Source: Climacteris rufus
Lineage: Eukaryota > Chordata > Aves > Passeriformes > Climacteridae
Direction of reading: 5' to 3'
NCBI GenBank assembly: GCA_013398175.1
Contig: VZRZ01000222.1
Coordinates: 706,655 to 770,654, forward strand
DNA length: 64,000 nucleotides
Part shown: positions 29,638-42,130 of the stretch, piece after piece
How positions within the stretch are numbered: position 1 is the stretch's first letter
Layout of the letters: each line of letters opens with the position of its first letter
Notes under the pieces: model-generated
The model's input: the letters and a program-made list of their open reading frames with translations, nothing else
What the model was told of the DNA's origin: nothing
Databases searched by the model: none
Program-made: the position numbers and the translations under genes

Positions 29638-30590
29638 TATTGTTGGATAAGGACTTGGTTGGACAGTCACATCCAGAGGGCCATGGTCAATGGCTGAGAG
29701 TCCCAATGGACATCAGTGACAAGTGGTGCCCCTCAGGGGTCCATATTGGGACCAGAGCTCTTTAATGTCTTCATTAATGACATAGACAAAAGCATCGAGT
29801 GCAAGTTTGCAGATGACACCAAGCTCAGTGGTGTGGTTGCCACACCTGAGGGGTGGGATGGCATCCGGGGGATCTGGACAAGTTCGAGAAGTGGCCCATG
29901 GAGATCTCACGGGGTTTAAGAAGACCAAGTGCAAGAGGCTGCACCCAGATCAGGGCAACTCCTGGTATCAACACAGGCTGGGGATGAACAGATCGAGAGC
30001 AGCCCTGCCCAGAGGGACTTGGGGGTGCTGCTGGGTGAGAGGCCGGACATGACCCAGCCTTGCGCCCGTGCAGCCCAGAAAAGCAACAGTGTCCTGGGCT
30101 GCACCCAAAGCAGTGTGGGCAGCAGGTCAGGGGAGGGGAGAGGAGGCCACCAAGATGATTGAAGGGATTGAGCAGCTCTCCTATGAGAAAAGGCTGAGAG
30201 AATTTGAATTGGTCAGCCTGGAGAAGGGAAGGTTTTGGGGTGATCTAAGTGCAGCTTTCCACTATCTGAAGGGAGCCTACAAGAAAAATGGAGAGACTTT
30301 TTACAAGATCATGGAGTGACAGGACGAGGGGGAGTGATTTCAAACTTAGAGTCATTTTGGATTAGATACTGGGAGAAAGTTCTTTACTGTGAGGGTGGTG
30401 AGGCACTGGAACAGGTTGCCCAGAGAAGTTGTGGATGCCTCATCCCTGGTAATGTTCAAGGCCATGTTGGATGGGGCTTTGTGCAACCTGGTGGAAGTAC
30501 AAAGTGTCCCTGCCCATGGCAGGGAGTTAAAATTAGATGAACTTTAATGCCCCTTACAACCCAAATCATTCTAGATTCTATGATTGTCCA
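29638..30590 (+). mobile_element. CR1 LINE 3' part with reverse-transcriptase relic
   Basis: This is a 5'-truncated CR1 retrotransposon running to its 3' end. The stretch at 29716-29919 translates to SGAPQGSILGPELFNVFIND followed by FADDTKLSGVV. That is the reverse-transcriptase palm, with the catalytic Y/FADD box and the GAPQGS motif. Later CR1 phrases such as gaggtggtgaggcactggaacag-like text, ttgcccagagaagttgtgga and ccaaatcattctagattctatg follow, ending in the CR1-type octamer. An internal segment appears to be missing near 30130-30160. Frames are broken, so the copy is dead. It sits about 1.5 kb past the PHEX stop, in sense orientation, and could be transcribed within a long 3' UTR. Confidence 0.9.
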
Positions 30591-32430
30591 ACAGTCATAG
30601 TGGAGGAAGGTTTACTGAAGCTAGGATACTAAAACAAATGGAATTATTTTCCTATGTGTCTTTAGAAAGAAAGGAGAAATAATGGAGACACAATTTATGG
30701 AAAAAGCATTTCAAACTATTTTCCAGAGTGAAGGAAGCAGACATTCCTGACCTCAAGGCTCTGTTGCCACTTTTTAGAAACAAAATATATGATTTGGGAC
30801 TAGAACATTATTTTACCAATTTTTTCCTGAAAAAGTCAAAGTTTTCTTAAGAGGAAAGCTTTTTTCCTTCCTTCATGCCAGCTCTATTCCTGAGTTCTAT
30901 GGATTACAGTTTATCATTTGAATTGCCACAACTGAATTTTTTTCCTGGAGGTATTTTTCATATAAATTGTGATGGCAATATTTTCATAGACCTTTTCCTC
31001 AAAAAAGCAGGTATGGTCTTTAGCAAAGGGATACTTTTGCCTGCTAATGGGAAAGTTCCTTAGCAACTTGAGTACTGTACTGACTTCATTTCTGTGCTCA
31101 GATGAGCACTGACATGACTTGATGTTGCCTGCTTTGGATCAACAGCACAAAGTTCGGGGTTGACATCCTGGCCACATAAAAGGTAGTACCAGTATGGTTG
31201 TCCTCAGAAAACTCAGGACATCAACTCAAGCACTTATCTGAATTTTCTAAATTACTGGAATATGCAAAGACGGTTTCACAACAGTCAGCTTTGGGGTTTC
31301 TAATTTTATCTCTCAAATCAGAGACGCATTTACAAGAACTCCTCTCTCATGGTTATTTTGAGTGGGACAGATTCTGTCATTTTGTGGTTTATGAAGTTGT
31401 TTCTCTGTACTGGATAGCATTTTTTTCTAAAATGTCTGATGTTTATTGCCTTAAATGTCACTCTTCTTGCTCCTTGCTAGGCTCAGGTCTTTCATGTTTG
31501 ATACCAAGGATTTTTGAAGTGTGGTGTGTGTATTCCCAACAGCACAGGAACCACTGCAAACGCTTTCATCCTTGCTAGGCCATCTCCTGCAGCAGGCAGG
31601 GGGCAGGTTCTGGGCTAGGGGGATAGTAGGGAGCTGGAGGTTTTGGGGGCAATGCACTAGGAGAGAAGAAGAGAGGGTATGACCACATTTTGTACCCTAA
31701 TTTTGGCAGTTGAGAGGGCACTCACACACTGCCAGGAAAGCCAGAAGTCCTTGATGCTGACTGACACATTCATCAGTAGTATCCTAGTTTGGGGAAGCCT
31801 TCCTGTTGACTCAGGTTCTCAGTGCCTAGGGTTTAGGTCTTGCCTATGTCCACACAAGGATCCTGGCCTGCCTCACTGGCTACTTTTTACCTCAAACCAA
31901 GTTGATCATGCAATTTACAGTTCACTTTGGATAAGCTACTTAGGTACCATTTGGAAAGCAAAGCAGATGGTAATTAAACAAGTTTTTAAAACTTTTATCA
32001 TCAAAGACAGCCAAGACATTAGTGATGGTTTTTGAGAGCTCTTCCCATTGCCTCTATTTTATCAGACCACCTGGCTGTGTTTTTTTCTTGTATTGTGCCT
32101 CCTGGGTTTATGCCAGCAATGCCTTCCTGCATTGGTCTCAGGTTTCACTTATTAAATATATGCAAACAGATTCTTCATCATATATATTCTTTCCCCGGAG
32201 CTTTAAAATTGTTACTTTGCTTAATTGTTGGAATGTTGTGAAATGTTTCTTCCTGTTGGTTCAGTAATCTTCTCTTTCAGTGACCAGGAGGGGAACGGTC
32301 ACCTGTGAATGAAATATTTTTACCCTTAGATATTTGAAGATATATTTTTCTACTGTGTAGACATAAAGAAACAGCCTCTACTCCTGTTCCACATCCCCTT
32401 CTTCAGGCCCTAGAAATATGGAAAGCTTCT

Positions 32431-32480
32431 ATTCTATTCTAGTCTAGTCTAGTCTAGTCTAGTCTAGTCTAGTTTAGTCT
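32431..32480. repeat. Pentanucleotide (AGTCT)n/(ATTCT)n repeat
   Basis: There are ten 5-bp units: two ATTCT, six AGTCT, one AGTTT and one AGTCT. They are aligned without indels over 50 bp. The units differ only by G/T or C/T substitutions, so the array is a young expansion from an ATTCT-type seed. Confidence 0.95.
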
Positions 32481-33072
32481 ATTATTTCTTTATCTTTTTG
32501 ATTAAACCTGAAGTGCTAAAACACCAACCTATACACTGTGAGTATTTCTGCTGATGATATTGTGGAAGACTTAGCTTAACACATGAGTAGCTCTCTGAAA
32601 AGGCAGCTGTGCTATTCACCTGTGTAAACTGCTTAAGTACATACATAATGTTCAAGCTGGGTCTGGACACTGACAGACCAAAAAGCTCAGCTGCATTGTA
32701 AAAGTCTGCCTCATGCCCTGTGCAGGGGGACTTCACTATTCTCTAGGTAGGAACACTATCATGATACTAATTGGTTGAATTATTTATAAATTAATCAGGT
32801 GGGTTTGCATATAACTTTTTATTGAGTATTATTCAATTACAGGCTTGGAAGTACATCTCATAACAATCTTTTATATATATACATGTATCTGTCTCCAGAG
32901 AAATGTTAAAAGCCTGACAACTCAAGAGGCAGAAATATAGTGATTTAAAAGGTCTTTTGTGCTTAAGTCTTTTTAATCTGAATTTTTATTTACTGGTCAT
33001 TCTATTGTACATTTGAATTTTTCTACTTGCATAGTATGTTGATTAACTGTTTTAAAGACAATTGTGTTAGCC

Positions 33073-33188
33073 AATAAAGCCAAAGTGATGAAGAATTTTC
33101 CAATGCTTGCAGTATGGCAAAATCTGCTTGGCTTGTCACTGTCCAACTCTACAATGTTAATTCTATAGTCTTAATAAAATGTAATAAA
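33073..33188 (+). terminator. PHEX: Candidate distal PHEX polyadenylation signals
   Basis: Three AATAAA hexamers occur at 33073-33078, 33173-33178 and 33183-33188. They are the first canonical AATAAA motifs on the plus strand after the PHEX stop codon at 28179; ATTAAA occurs earlier, at 31973-31978. If they are used, the 3' UTR would be about 5 kb. Long PHEX transcripts of about 6-7 kb have been described in rodents, which makes this plausible. RNA data are absent, so this is inference. Confidence 0.3.
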
Positions 33189-35470
33189 GAGCATAATGAT
33201 GTGGCCCCAGGTTCTCAAGACTATTTTTACTGCTTGACAGGCTAAGAAGGACCTCCTTTCTCAGAGAGTTGTGTAGGCATTGCCACCCAGCTCCACTTGC
33301 TCTCATTACCCTGCTGGAGACAATTAAATGAGCATACGATGAGCTATTTTGAACTAGGGTGGATGCTGTAAACATTGCAGAAGGGCAGACAGCAGAACTG
33401 TCCCAACCAGAAGCCACTAGAGCATAAGAAAGAGTGAGAAAAGATCCACCTGCTTGTCAGCCTCACTCTTCTCCTCTTCCCCAAGTCTCAGCCCACTCTT
33501 TGATTATCATTTGCTTTCCAGCACTTTCCAGAAGAGTTTTTAAGAGGATAGCCCTTGTGCTGTGCCTGAGTTTAAACTTCAGCTCAGCACACCATGTACT
33601 TCATGAGCCTGACCGACCATTTGTTCAAGGGCTGTTCAGGCACAGGGACTGTGCCAAGGCCTTACACACCACCAAATTGGCTTTTCTGGGATAAGTGCCC
33701 CATTGCTTGGGCTCTGTTCAGTTTCCTGACTCTGCCTGGGGGGCCATAAGCACTGGTACTGCCCCACTTCAAGGCAGCACCAAGCCTGTGAGCATCAAGG
33801 AGCAACTGTCCCTGGTGGGGATAATGAGTGATGTTGCTCTTGCTGCATCTTTTGGATGATGCTCTGTGGTGACAGCCCGCCGAAGGCCACAGCTCTGTGC
33901 AGGCAACTCTTCATGCAGATCTTGTGTTTGGGGTGGCAGGGTGTCTTCAAAAGCCTGTGTCAGTTCTGTCACCTACTTCACAGTGCAGCCTTACAACATT
34001 TTTGTGGGCAAAAGCAAAGGTTTCTGTGCAGGAAGATGAATTAACAAAGCAAAGGTTGGGGTCAGAGCATGAAACCAGCCTCAGCACAAGGGAAATGTTT
34101 TGCTTAACTCTCAGAGGTTTATCAGCACTTTGGAAAGATGGTTTAGCAATGTAGAACGCCCTGAGGAATTCAGGGTTTAACTGCTGCAGCAAGAGCCTGC
34201 TTCAGTAATCAGACAATTTAATCCCATTTAAAGTGTAATATATATTAATAAAAAAGAAAAGAAATTAAAGATACCCGAGGGATTCTCCAGTAGAGCATTA
34301 TATTTTATTAAATACAACATCAAAGTTGGAAGTTATTGAGAATCAAGATAATGTGTTACACTAAATGGTGATCAAAGAAAGAGATATAATGATATAATTT
34401 TAATCATCCATAAGCACCAAAGCATGCACAGATGCATTTATTATCTGTGGTTGTGAATTAAGAGGCACATTTTTAAAAATGTCTCTAAAAATTTTATCAC
34501 ATCCACATCTACTGTCCAAACTGGTGAAAAAGTGACCTTTTTAGCAAAGCTTGGGGAAAGGCTTCACAAGGGATGTTAAACTTTTTCTACCACAACATTT
34601 ATTTAACATACCTGTTAACATACCTTTATTTAACAGTGCTGCTGTAAGCAACAACCAACGGTTTGGTTGTTTTATATGGACAATGCATAGTCCTCTTCTG
34701 AAATGTGAGTGGCACAGGAATCTGAAAAAATATGATGTCACATCCTCTTCAACACTAAGTGAGTATTCGGGCAAAACCAGGAAAAAAAAAGCATGTTCTC
34801 AAATACAACAATTAGGGAAACATGAACACATGAATTTAAGCCAAACTGGGTCGGAGGATTGGTTTACAACTGGGCAGATTATTTCTTCTGGGAGAAAAAC
34901 CTGAGTGCAGGAATCCTGCCTTTGTAACTTCCTGGGGCGTGTATGTGTCACAGCCCAGTCCTTTGGTGGGGGTCACATCACCGTGTCTTCTCAGACTCAC
35001 CCCAATTAGCCCTGGCTCTTGAGGGGCTATTTTCTTTCTCTTGAGTGTCTGGAGTACCCAAATAGGCTGTGTCTGCAATTCTGCCACTGATTTCTAGTTT
35101 TATACACCTTTTTTGTTCTTTTCACCAAAGTAAACATATCATATGAATCAACCACTCTCCATATCATGGCATTTTAAATGAATAAAGTGATGCTTTCATA
35201 GGTCTGTGCTGCAAAACAATGCAGTGCTGATGTACCTCAAAAACATCTGTGTGTTTTGTGGAACAAAGCTGCTCTTCATCCGACAGCACATATACTTTCA
35301 TGTCATTCAGCTAGAATGGGGCTTCAGTGGTTTGCACTGGAGACAAGAGAGCAAAATATGGACATACCTCTGAATAGGATGACAAAGAGAAATTAGAAAC
35401 TCCAGTGCTGTAAATCAGTAAAAGATTTTACAAAGCATTAGTACAAGTACTGCTATAAATGATTTTACAT

Positions 35471-35507
35471 GTGTATATATAAGTATGTATGTATGTATAT
35501 ATATATG
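35471..35507. repeat. TA/TATG microsatellite
   Basis: This is a compound simple repeat of gtatat, three tatg units and then a TA run. No functional evidence is visible. Confidence 0.85.
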
Positions 35508-36552
35508 GGCACAGTGCAGGAATTCTGTAAGTCTGTGCTATGTGACATAAAAATGTCAGAAATATTAATTATTTTTTTTTAAATTGAGTCTCAGGGTAAA
35601 ACTCTGACCTCAGTGAGGTTACTGACTCATTAATGTCTGTGGGATCAACACTTTACTCCATGTGGATAATAGCACATAAAGTTTGCTGATTTAAAACTAT
35701 TTGGGATGCACATTTTCTTCTAGACAGAAAGAAATTTCTAGCCTCTGGTATTTTCAGAATCTTTCCTGTCCTCAGTCATTTGCATAGGACTGACTCTGTT
35801 TGCTCTTGTTTAGCAGATATTCCATTTTCATATTTTTAAACATTTCAGGAGCTACTTTATCACTGTTTCAGAATTGCAAAGTAGCTTTTCCAACTTGCCT
35901 TTTCCAGATAAGGTTCTATTAATCATTACCATAAACTTGATATGTTCTATCAAACTAAGTGTAGGCTCACTTACAACACTGATGTCATAAATATTTCTGT
36001 CTCCATACACTTTTTTTGTTTCTCATAAATGTTTTTGTCTCCATGATGAGGCAGAAAAGTTTTGTGTTACTGAAGTGACAGGGGAAGCCGTTGGCACCTG
36101 TGGCAAGGTCAGTGCTGTCAGAGTGTAGGGTGACTGGGGAGGAGGTGGATGGTTCACTGCAGGCACATAAAGCTGCTCAGCAAGAAGAAAGTCGGTGCTT
36201 GTCTGTGTACCTTGCATTAAAAGGGTACCACCTAAGAAAACAAAGAAATCTATTGTCCCAACCAATAAATTAAAGTACATTTCTTGGAAAAATCAGAAAG
36301 GTGGGAAGACTCAAGCCCTCAGGCTGACTGAAGCCAGTAATAAAAGCACTTGGAGTGTGCTTGTGCAGACTCCAGCAGTGTTACAGCCCTGGGCATTTGC
36401 AGAACTGCCTCTGGCTGCAGCTGTCTCTCCCTTTGTTCTGAGCTGACTCAAATGGCTGGATGGGCTGAGCTAGGGACAAAGCTCGCCACTGTGGGAGTGC
36501 TGTCCAGAAGGAGGGCTTGGTAGGAAACAAGGCACCTCATGCTACCCAGCGA

Positions 36553-36785
36553 GGAATCATAGAATCATTTAGGCTGGAAAAGATGGTTAAGCTACACTGC
36601 TAAGTCCACCATTAACCATGTTCCTATATGCCACATCCACACATCTTTTAAACACCTCCAGTGATGGTGACTCAACCACTTCCCTGGGAAGTCACCAGAG
36701 GCTCCAGCAGCAGTTTCCACTCATACAGTGGGTACAACAACATCTCTTCACAGTGTCAGGTATAACCCTATTCAGTTAAACCTCG
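36553..36785 (-). mobile_element. CR1 LINE 3'-end fragment
   Basis: The stretch starts ggaatcatagaatcatttaggctggaaaaga, which is the reverse complement of a CR1 3' terminus. It continues through gctaagtccaccattaaccatg, ccacatccacacatcttttaaacacctccag and gactcaaccacttccctggg. These are standard antisense CR1 3' UTR and end-of-ORF2 sequence. It is a 5'-truncated insertion of about 230 bp with about 85% resemblance by eye. The exact 5' boundary is uncertain. Confidence 0.9.
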
Positions 36786-39700
36786 GGTCTGCTTAGGGAA
36801 GCCTGCCTGTGAAAAACCCAATGAAATGGGGAGGAGGAAGGGACTTGGCCCAGAGAGGTCTGTTTCAGCAGCTGGGCACACCGTGGTTTGCACGAACGCT
36901 GACACATGCAGTGGCACGAGAACTGGTGTGCCACCTTCCCAGCTGCCAGGGTTCATGCAGTCCTGCAGGGCTCCTGCCAGGGTCCATGCATTCCCCCTTC
37001 CTGTGCACGGGTGTACATGCACATGTGTGATGTGTGTCCACACAGTGAGTGCATGTGTGTGGTGTGCTCTGCACACACCAGCTTCTCCTCATCCCCTCTC
37101 CCTCCTCCAGCCAGGCAAATCACTGCCAAGCAGGAGTGGGAAGCAAGCAGTGTGTCCCCTTCCCAAGACACCCTAGGTGGGCTAATTCCCTGGGAGGCAT
37201 AGATTTCATCAGCAGCATGTGGCAGCACTGATCAGACAGTGGAAAGGTGTCAGGTCATTTTAGAGATGATATAGGAACATTCCTCCTCCTAGCCTGGGTT
37301 GAAGTAAAAAGTCATGGTCTGACTTCAGCTTACTAATTATTTTAGCTCTTCAGTGCATGATAGAAGGGCAAACTATGGAACCTTCCTTTAGTGAGCACTT
37401 TCATTCTCTGGGTTTTCCTTTGTTCTGCCTCAGTTCAGTGACAGCCGGCAGCTCAAACCTGCTTGCACAGTAGTCCTTGTACGAACAACATGTGTTGAGG
37501 CAATCACTATGTCTGTATTCAGCATGCTTATTCAGCTTTGTTTTAATAAATCCAGTAATAGACTTTCAGAGGCAATGAAGGGAAAAGAATAATTTTGAAA
37601 CAAAGCTGTTGAAAAGAATACAATGCATATGCAGTAGGGAAGAGTGTGATTTTGGAGGTCTGTGCAGCTGTTTTATTTCTTTAGAGGATTTTAATCAACC
37701 TGATTACACAGGGAAGCAAAGGGATTTTAAAACCAGTGTGTCATGATAATCAGTCAGTAGAGAAAACAATGGGGCATTTTCCCTTTCTCGTATCCATTGC
37801 TTTTGTTTTCTCCCTTTCATGTGATTTGACAAGTGAAAGTGTCATATTAGCTCATTTTAATTAAAAAACTATCCATGCTGGGGTTTTGCTAGAGAAGCAG
37901 TTTCAGTCTTTGTCCACTATATCATTTATCAAAGGTATCCTAAATGCTTTCAAGATTGCCATGGCTGCACCAATCTGATTGCCATCAGTATAATGGCTTT
38001 CCCAGTGGATTGGAAAAAAACCTGTAATTGGACATGAGCCCATCCTTTCAAGTGGGATTAGCAGCTCTGCTGCAGTCTCCCCCTAAATTTCAGGATCTGA
38101 TGTTCTTGTCTTCCTCCTCCTGTATTTACTGCTGCAAAGCAACCCTCCAGTGCCATCTTTAGAGCTGAGCTATACAGGCACAGCCAAAGGAAGGAGTGTG
38201 GAGCTGCACTGCTGTAAAAGGCCACTTTCTGTGTCACCAGAAGCAATTGGTGTCTGGATTATTCCAACATCCTCCTTCTACCTATACCTCTCCCCAAGGG
38301 TGTGCATATCAGGACCCTTAAGCAACGCACTGGCAGCATTTTCCCTGCCTCAGCAGCCGTCTTTTGCATATCCCACCTGGAGGCCTGAGGCTTGGCTCAT
38401 CTCTCACCCTCCAGCCCTGCCTCATACTCACCCTTCAGCACCGCCAACCCACACAGCCCTTCCCGCAGATCCCCTGCAAACAGGGTACAGGCACTGAGTG
38501 GCTTCCCCATGGTTCACCAGAGGATCGAAGGGCCTTCAGGCACACTCCTGTGAGCAAAGGATCAGAGAAACCCTGAGACACATGGCACTTCCTGTGCTGC
38601 TTTGCTCTGTGCCTGCTTTTATAGGTGAAAGAATATTTGGTGCCTTCTGTCCTCAACTCAGAGCTCTCCCTGTACACACCATTTTTGCTCTGCTCCATGT
38701 TAGATGGAGAACTCTAGGTTGAAATTTAACTTTGTCTTTTCTGTCAATAATAATGGTTCCCTAACTATTTTTTTTTCAGTCGTCCCCTGGTGTTAAAACT
38801 TTTCAGAGCCTAATTTTTAGTGGACTGGTGTTTCAAGTTATTCAAGTACTTACATTGTCAAAAGCAAAGGAAATCCCAAAGAGAAATGCTTCACTTGGGT
38901 GGGGGAAGACCTACATGAGCATGGAGACCACAGGCACACTGTTCCCCTTCTCCCAACCCTCTGCCATGTCCGGGTCACTGGCAGCAGATCCAGCAGCACC
39001 AATGCACCTGACTCCTGACTGGCTTCCAGGATAGAGGAGTGCCCAAGAGATGCTTTAGTTGGAGAGAAATGATTTCACACATGAAGATATGGGCTTCCAA
39101 AGTGCCTGATCTGGGTTTGATGTCTGCTGTGGAAAACTTTCATTTTAAGGCATTTCCAGATCAGTTTGTTGGACTGGTGTTATATCAGGTGACAGATCAG
39201 GCAACAAAGACAGATCAGGTGAAATTGAAGGTGACAGGTCCTTCTCTTGGGGTTATTGAGTGAAATGTCCTTGGTGTCAAGAGTACAGTGGAGGAAGCCT
39301 CAAAAGAAAGAACAGAAATCCTGAATGCCTCCTCATCAAAGTTAAATTTCCAAGGAGTCCAGAGGGCATATGTAGAGTGCCCAAGACTTGTTTGGTTCTG
39401 CTTGTGCAGAGAGTGGATATCACCAACAAACACAACTATTTAGAAGGAACATTTACGCCTGAGAAGAGCTGACTTTAATATACGTGAATGTAAAAATAAT
39501 TTCCAGATACTTCTTTCAGGAATTAATAACTATGATTATGGAGTACAGGAACTGGAAGAGCCCTGCTTGCTGTGTTGGATGACACATAAGAGGTATGATA
39601 TAAGTGTGGTAAAACAGAGAAGTGAAACCATGATAGAGCTCTTGAGTGTTTAAATAAAAGAAAGCATCAGCCAAAATACCACGTGAAATGAGAAATGGGA

Positions 39701-41159
39701 AGCTGGAGTAGCTAAAAAAACATGCACAATGTAGGAATTCAAGATGGTAATAGTCTTATCATCCCAGAAGAGCATTTCACAGGGGTAATGTACAACAGGG
39801 GAAGAAGGGATCTATAAATGGACAACTTGAAAGCAATGTACTATTTGCCATTTTAACTTGGAATACAGGTGAAGACTGCTGCCTCAGATCCTGCCATAGG
39901 AATAGAAGTGTGCCTGAAGGCAGGGACTGAAGGAAGAGCCAGGCTGGCTCTGGGCACTATTATACCAAGCAGCAGATGTGTGAGTAGGTGTGTGCTTTGT
40001 TTAGGTGGAAAATGAAGCACAACTGGAACTTTTTCCTTATGCACCACTGCAAAAAGTTCAAAAGAAAAAGAGATAAAACATTTGCCATCAAAGGCAAGTG
40101 GAGATAATTTTGGCCAGATAGCTGAAATGAATTTTACTATTAGCTCTACAGTGACAACCTCAGGCTGGAAAGTCACTTGAAAAAAATACAAGAGTCCAGT
40201 CCTCCTTTGAGAGTCACTGTTTTTTCTTCCTGCTATTTTCATACCTGATATATTTAATGACAAAACGTCACAAATTTCTTGTAGCAAAGACAGTGAATGT
40301 GTTGAACCCTCTATGAGCTACAGCATAGTCCACATGAAATATGAAAATTAATGCCCAACAGCAAAATGAAATCTCTAAAGGAAAGACTGAAAACGCATTT
40401 CATCTTCTTCTAGGGTATTTATATTTATGTGTTGAAAGCATTGTAGTCTTTCATTGTGAAGACTAAGAGGACACTTACTGTTTTCCAATATTTTGTTTGC
40501 ACCAAGATTCTCCTAGGAAGTTCTTAGGGAGCAAGGATTGCAAGCCACAGTGCTTTGTCCCTTGAGTGCATGCTCAACCACAGATTGTAATTTTTTTTTT
40601 TTTTAAGCTGTCTTTCATCTTTCTGAACAGTGATATTTCTTGAGAGAAGTGGTAGCACTCTCAATCATCTGAATTCAATTCTGGACAGCTTAATTAATAA
40701 AGTGCTTATCTTAATGCCCCACAGGAAAAAAAAACCCAAAAGTTTTCCAAGTGAAAATAGATATAATGTGCTGACAGAATGTTAAAATACAATCGGTAAT
40801 TAATGTGCATTGGGAGTTAAAAATATAGAGCAAGAGTCAGAGTTTGGGAAAGGATTTGAGTTGCACAGTAACAAAAGCGAACAATGATTTTTCTTTCTTC
40901 AGTGTCTCTTATAAGATGAATTTTCTATGAGCTGTTTTCTTTGAGGTTTTGAAATTTTCCGTGGAGGGTTGGCATCTGGAAATTGTCCCTTTCCATCTGG
41001 TTGCTGCTTCCAAGTCTTGAAAGATTTAGACGCATTTGACTAGTTCCCTTGTGTGAATGGCTCCAGTGAGTTCTTCCTCAGAGCTTTTCTTACCACCAGT
41101 GAGATGAGTTTATCTAATTTACTGTAATATAAGAAAACAGAGAGATACCAGAAGAGCAG
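36786..41159. other. Gene-free intergenic stretch
   Basis: No gene is recognised. The segment 36800-37230 is GC-rich and gives many overlapping ORFs on both strands, an effect of composition and a CACAC/GTGTG-rich tract. A T-run lies at about 40589-40604. The antisense 144-codon ORF at 39853-40287 has no recognised domain. Confidence 0.65.
37550..37900. promoter_or_regulatory. Candidate conserved noncoding element
   Basis: This non-repetitive A/T-rich block contains homeodomain-like TTTAATCAACCTGATTA, tttaattaaaaaac and an octamer-like atgcatatgcag. It has the texture of vertebrate developmental enhancers. There is no alignment behind this call, which is pattern recognition only. Confidence 0.18.
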
Positions 41160-42130
41160 CTGGAGTTTAAATTAGCATGGGATGTGAAGGACATCAAGGA
41201 CTTCTATAACAGAATTGAAAAATCAAAACTAAATAAATTGTTAGCCTGCTCCACAGCACAGCTGGAGATTGAGGGACAAAAGACATGGAAAAGGTGGAGG
41301 CAGTCAGTGCCTTTTTGCCTCTTTTTGCAGTGGAAGACTGCCTTCAGCCCTCTCCTACTCTTGAAGCTGTTTGCAGAGTCTGTGAAAATGCAGCAATACC
41401 CAGATGAGAGGAAGATGGAGTAAGGGAGCAGTCAAGCAAGTTGGGCATATACAAGCCAGATGGAGCAGATGGGATGTCTCTAGGAGCACCAGAGGAGTGG
41501 GCCAACATCACCATGTGGCTGCTCTGTAGCAGCTTTGGAAGGGCATGACAAAGTTTATGGAGCAAGTCCTGTTGGAGGTCCTGTCCAGGTGCTTGAATGA
41601 CAAAAGGTGACTGGAAACAGCCTGCACAGAGTAACCAGCAGCATATTGTGCCTGATGAAACTGATTGCCTTCTGTGACGAGACAGATCACTCACAAGGAG
41701 GAGAGAGTAGTGGATGCTGCATATTTTGACTTTAGCAAAGCCTTTGGTGTGGTTTCTCATAGCATCTTGATAGCCAAATTGGTGAGGTATATTTGGCTAA
41801 GTGGATAATAAGCAATAAGGTGAATAAATAATTGCCTGGACTCTGGGTCTTAAAGGATTTTAATCAACAGTACAATGTGCATCTGGTTGATGGTCACTGT
41901 GATGATCTTCAAGGATTCATATTTGGGGCAGGACTGGTTTATGTCTTTAAATTACCTGTTTGATAGGGCAGTGTGCACTACTCAGAAAATTCATAACCGA
42001 CACCAAGTTGTGTAGGGGGAGATCTTCCTAGACTGAAGCAATGCATTGACAGGACCATCACGAAATTCAGCAAAAGGAAGTGCAAAATTCTGCACCTGGG
42101 AAAGGAGAATCCCTGCAACTGTATGTGAGC
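41160..42130 (+). mobile_element. CR1 LINE internal fragment, degenerate
   Basis: Plus-strand CR1 ORF2 phrases occur in order. They include gggatgtgaaggacatcaagga, aagacatggaaaaggtgga, agtagtggatgctgcatattttgactttagcaaagcctt, aaccgacaccaagttg and ggaagtgcaaaattctgcacctggga. The DFSKAF-type segment (tttgactttagcaaagccttt, 41727-41747) corresponds to the CR1 reverse-transcriptase DFSKAFD motif. The copy lacks the CR1 3' end and has multiple frame breaks. The antisense ORF at 41344-41760 is a by-product of this repeat. Confidence 0.82.

Larger units (their letters stand above)
30591..36552. other. Gene-free stretch, possible distal PHEX 3' UTR
   Basis: No coding gene is recognised. Features are a pentanucleotide repeat at 32431-32480, a TA/TATG-rich run at about 35471-35507, and a cluster of AATAAA hexamers at 33073, 33173 and 33183 on the plus strand. 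ORFs here are at most 126 codons and lack recognisable domains. Confidence 0.65.

Noticed and set aside
36809..37231. Cluster of overlapping ORFs on both strands
   Set aside because: It is caused by a GC-rich, GTGTG/CACAC-rich stretch with few stop codons; no frame looks like protein.
39853..40287. 144-codon antisense ORF
   Set aside because: No domain, no neighbouring exons and ordinary composition; consistent with chance.
41344..41760. 138-codon antisense ORF
   Set aside because: It is the reverse strand of a CR1 fragment.
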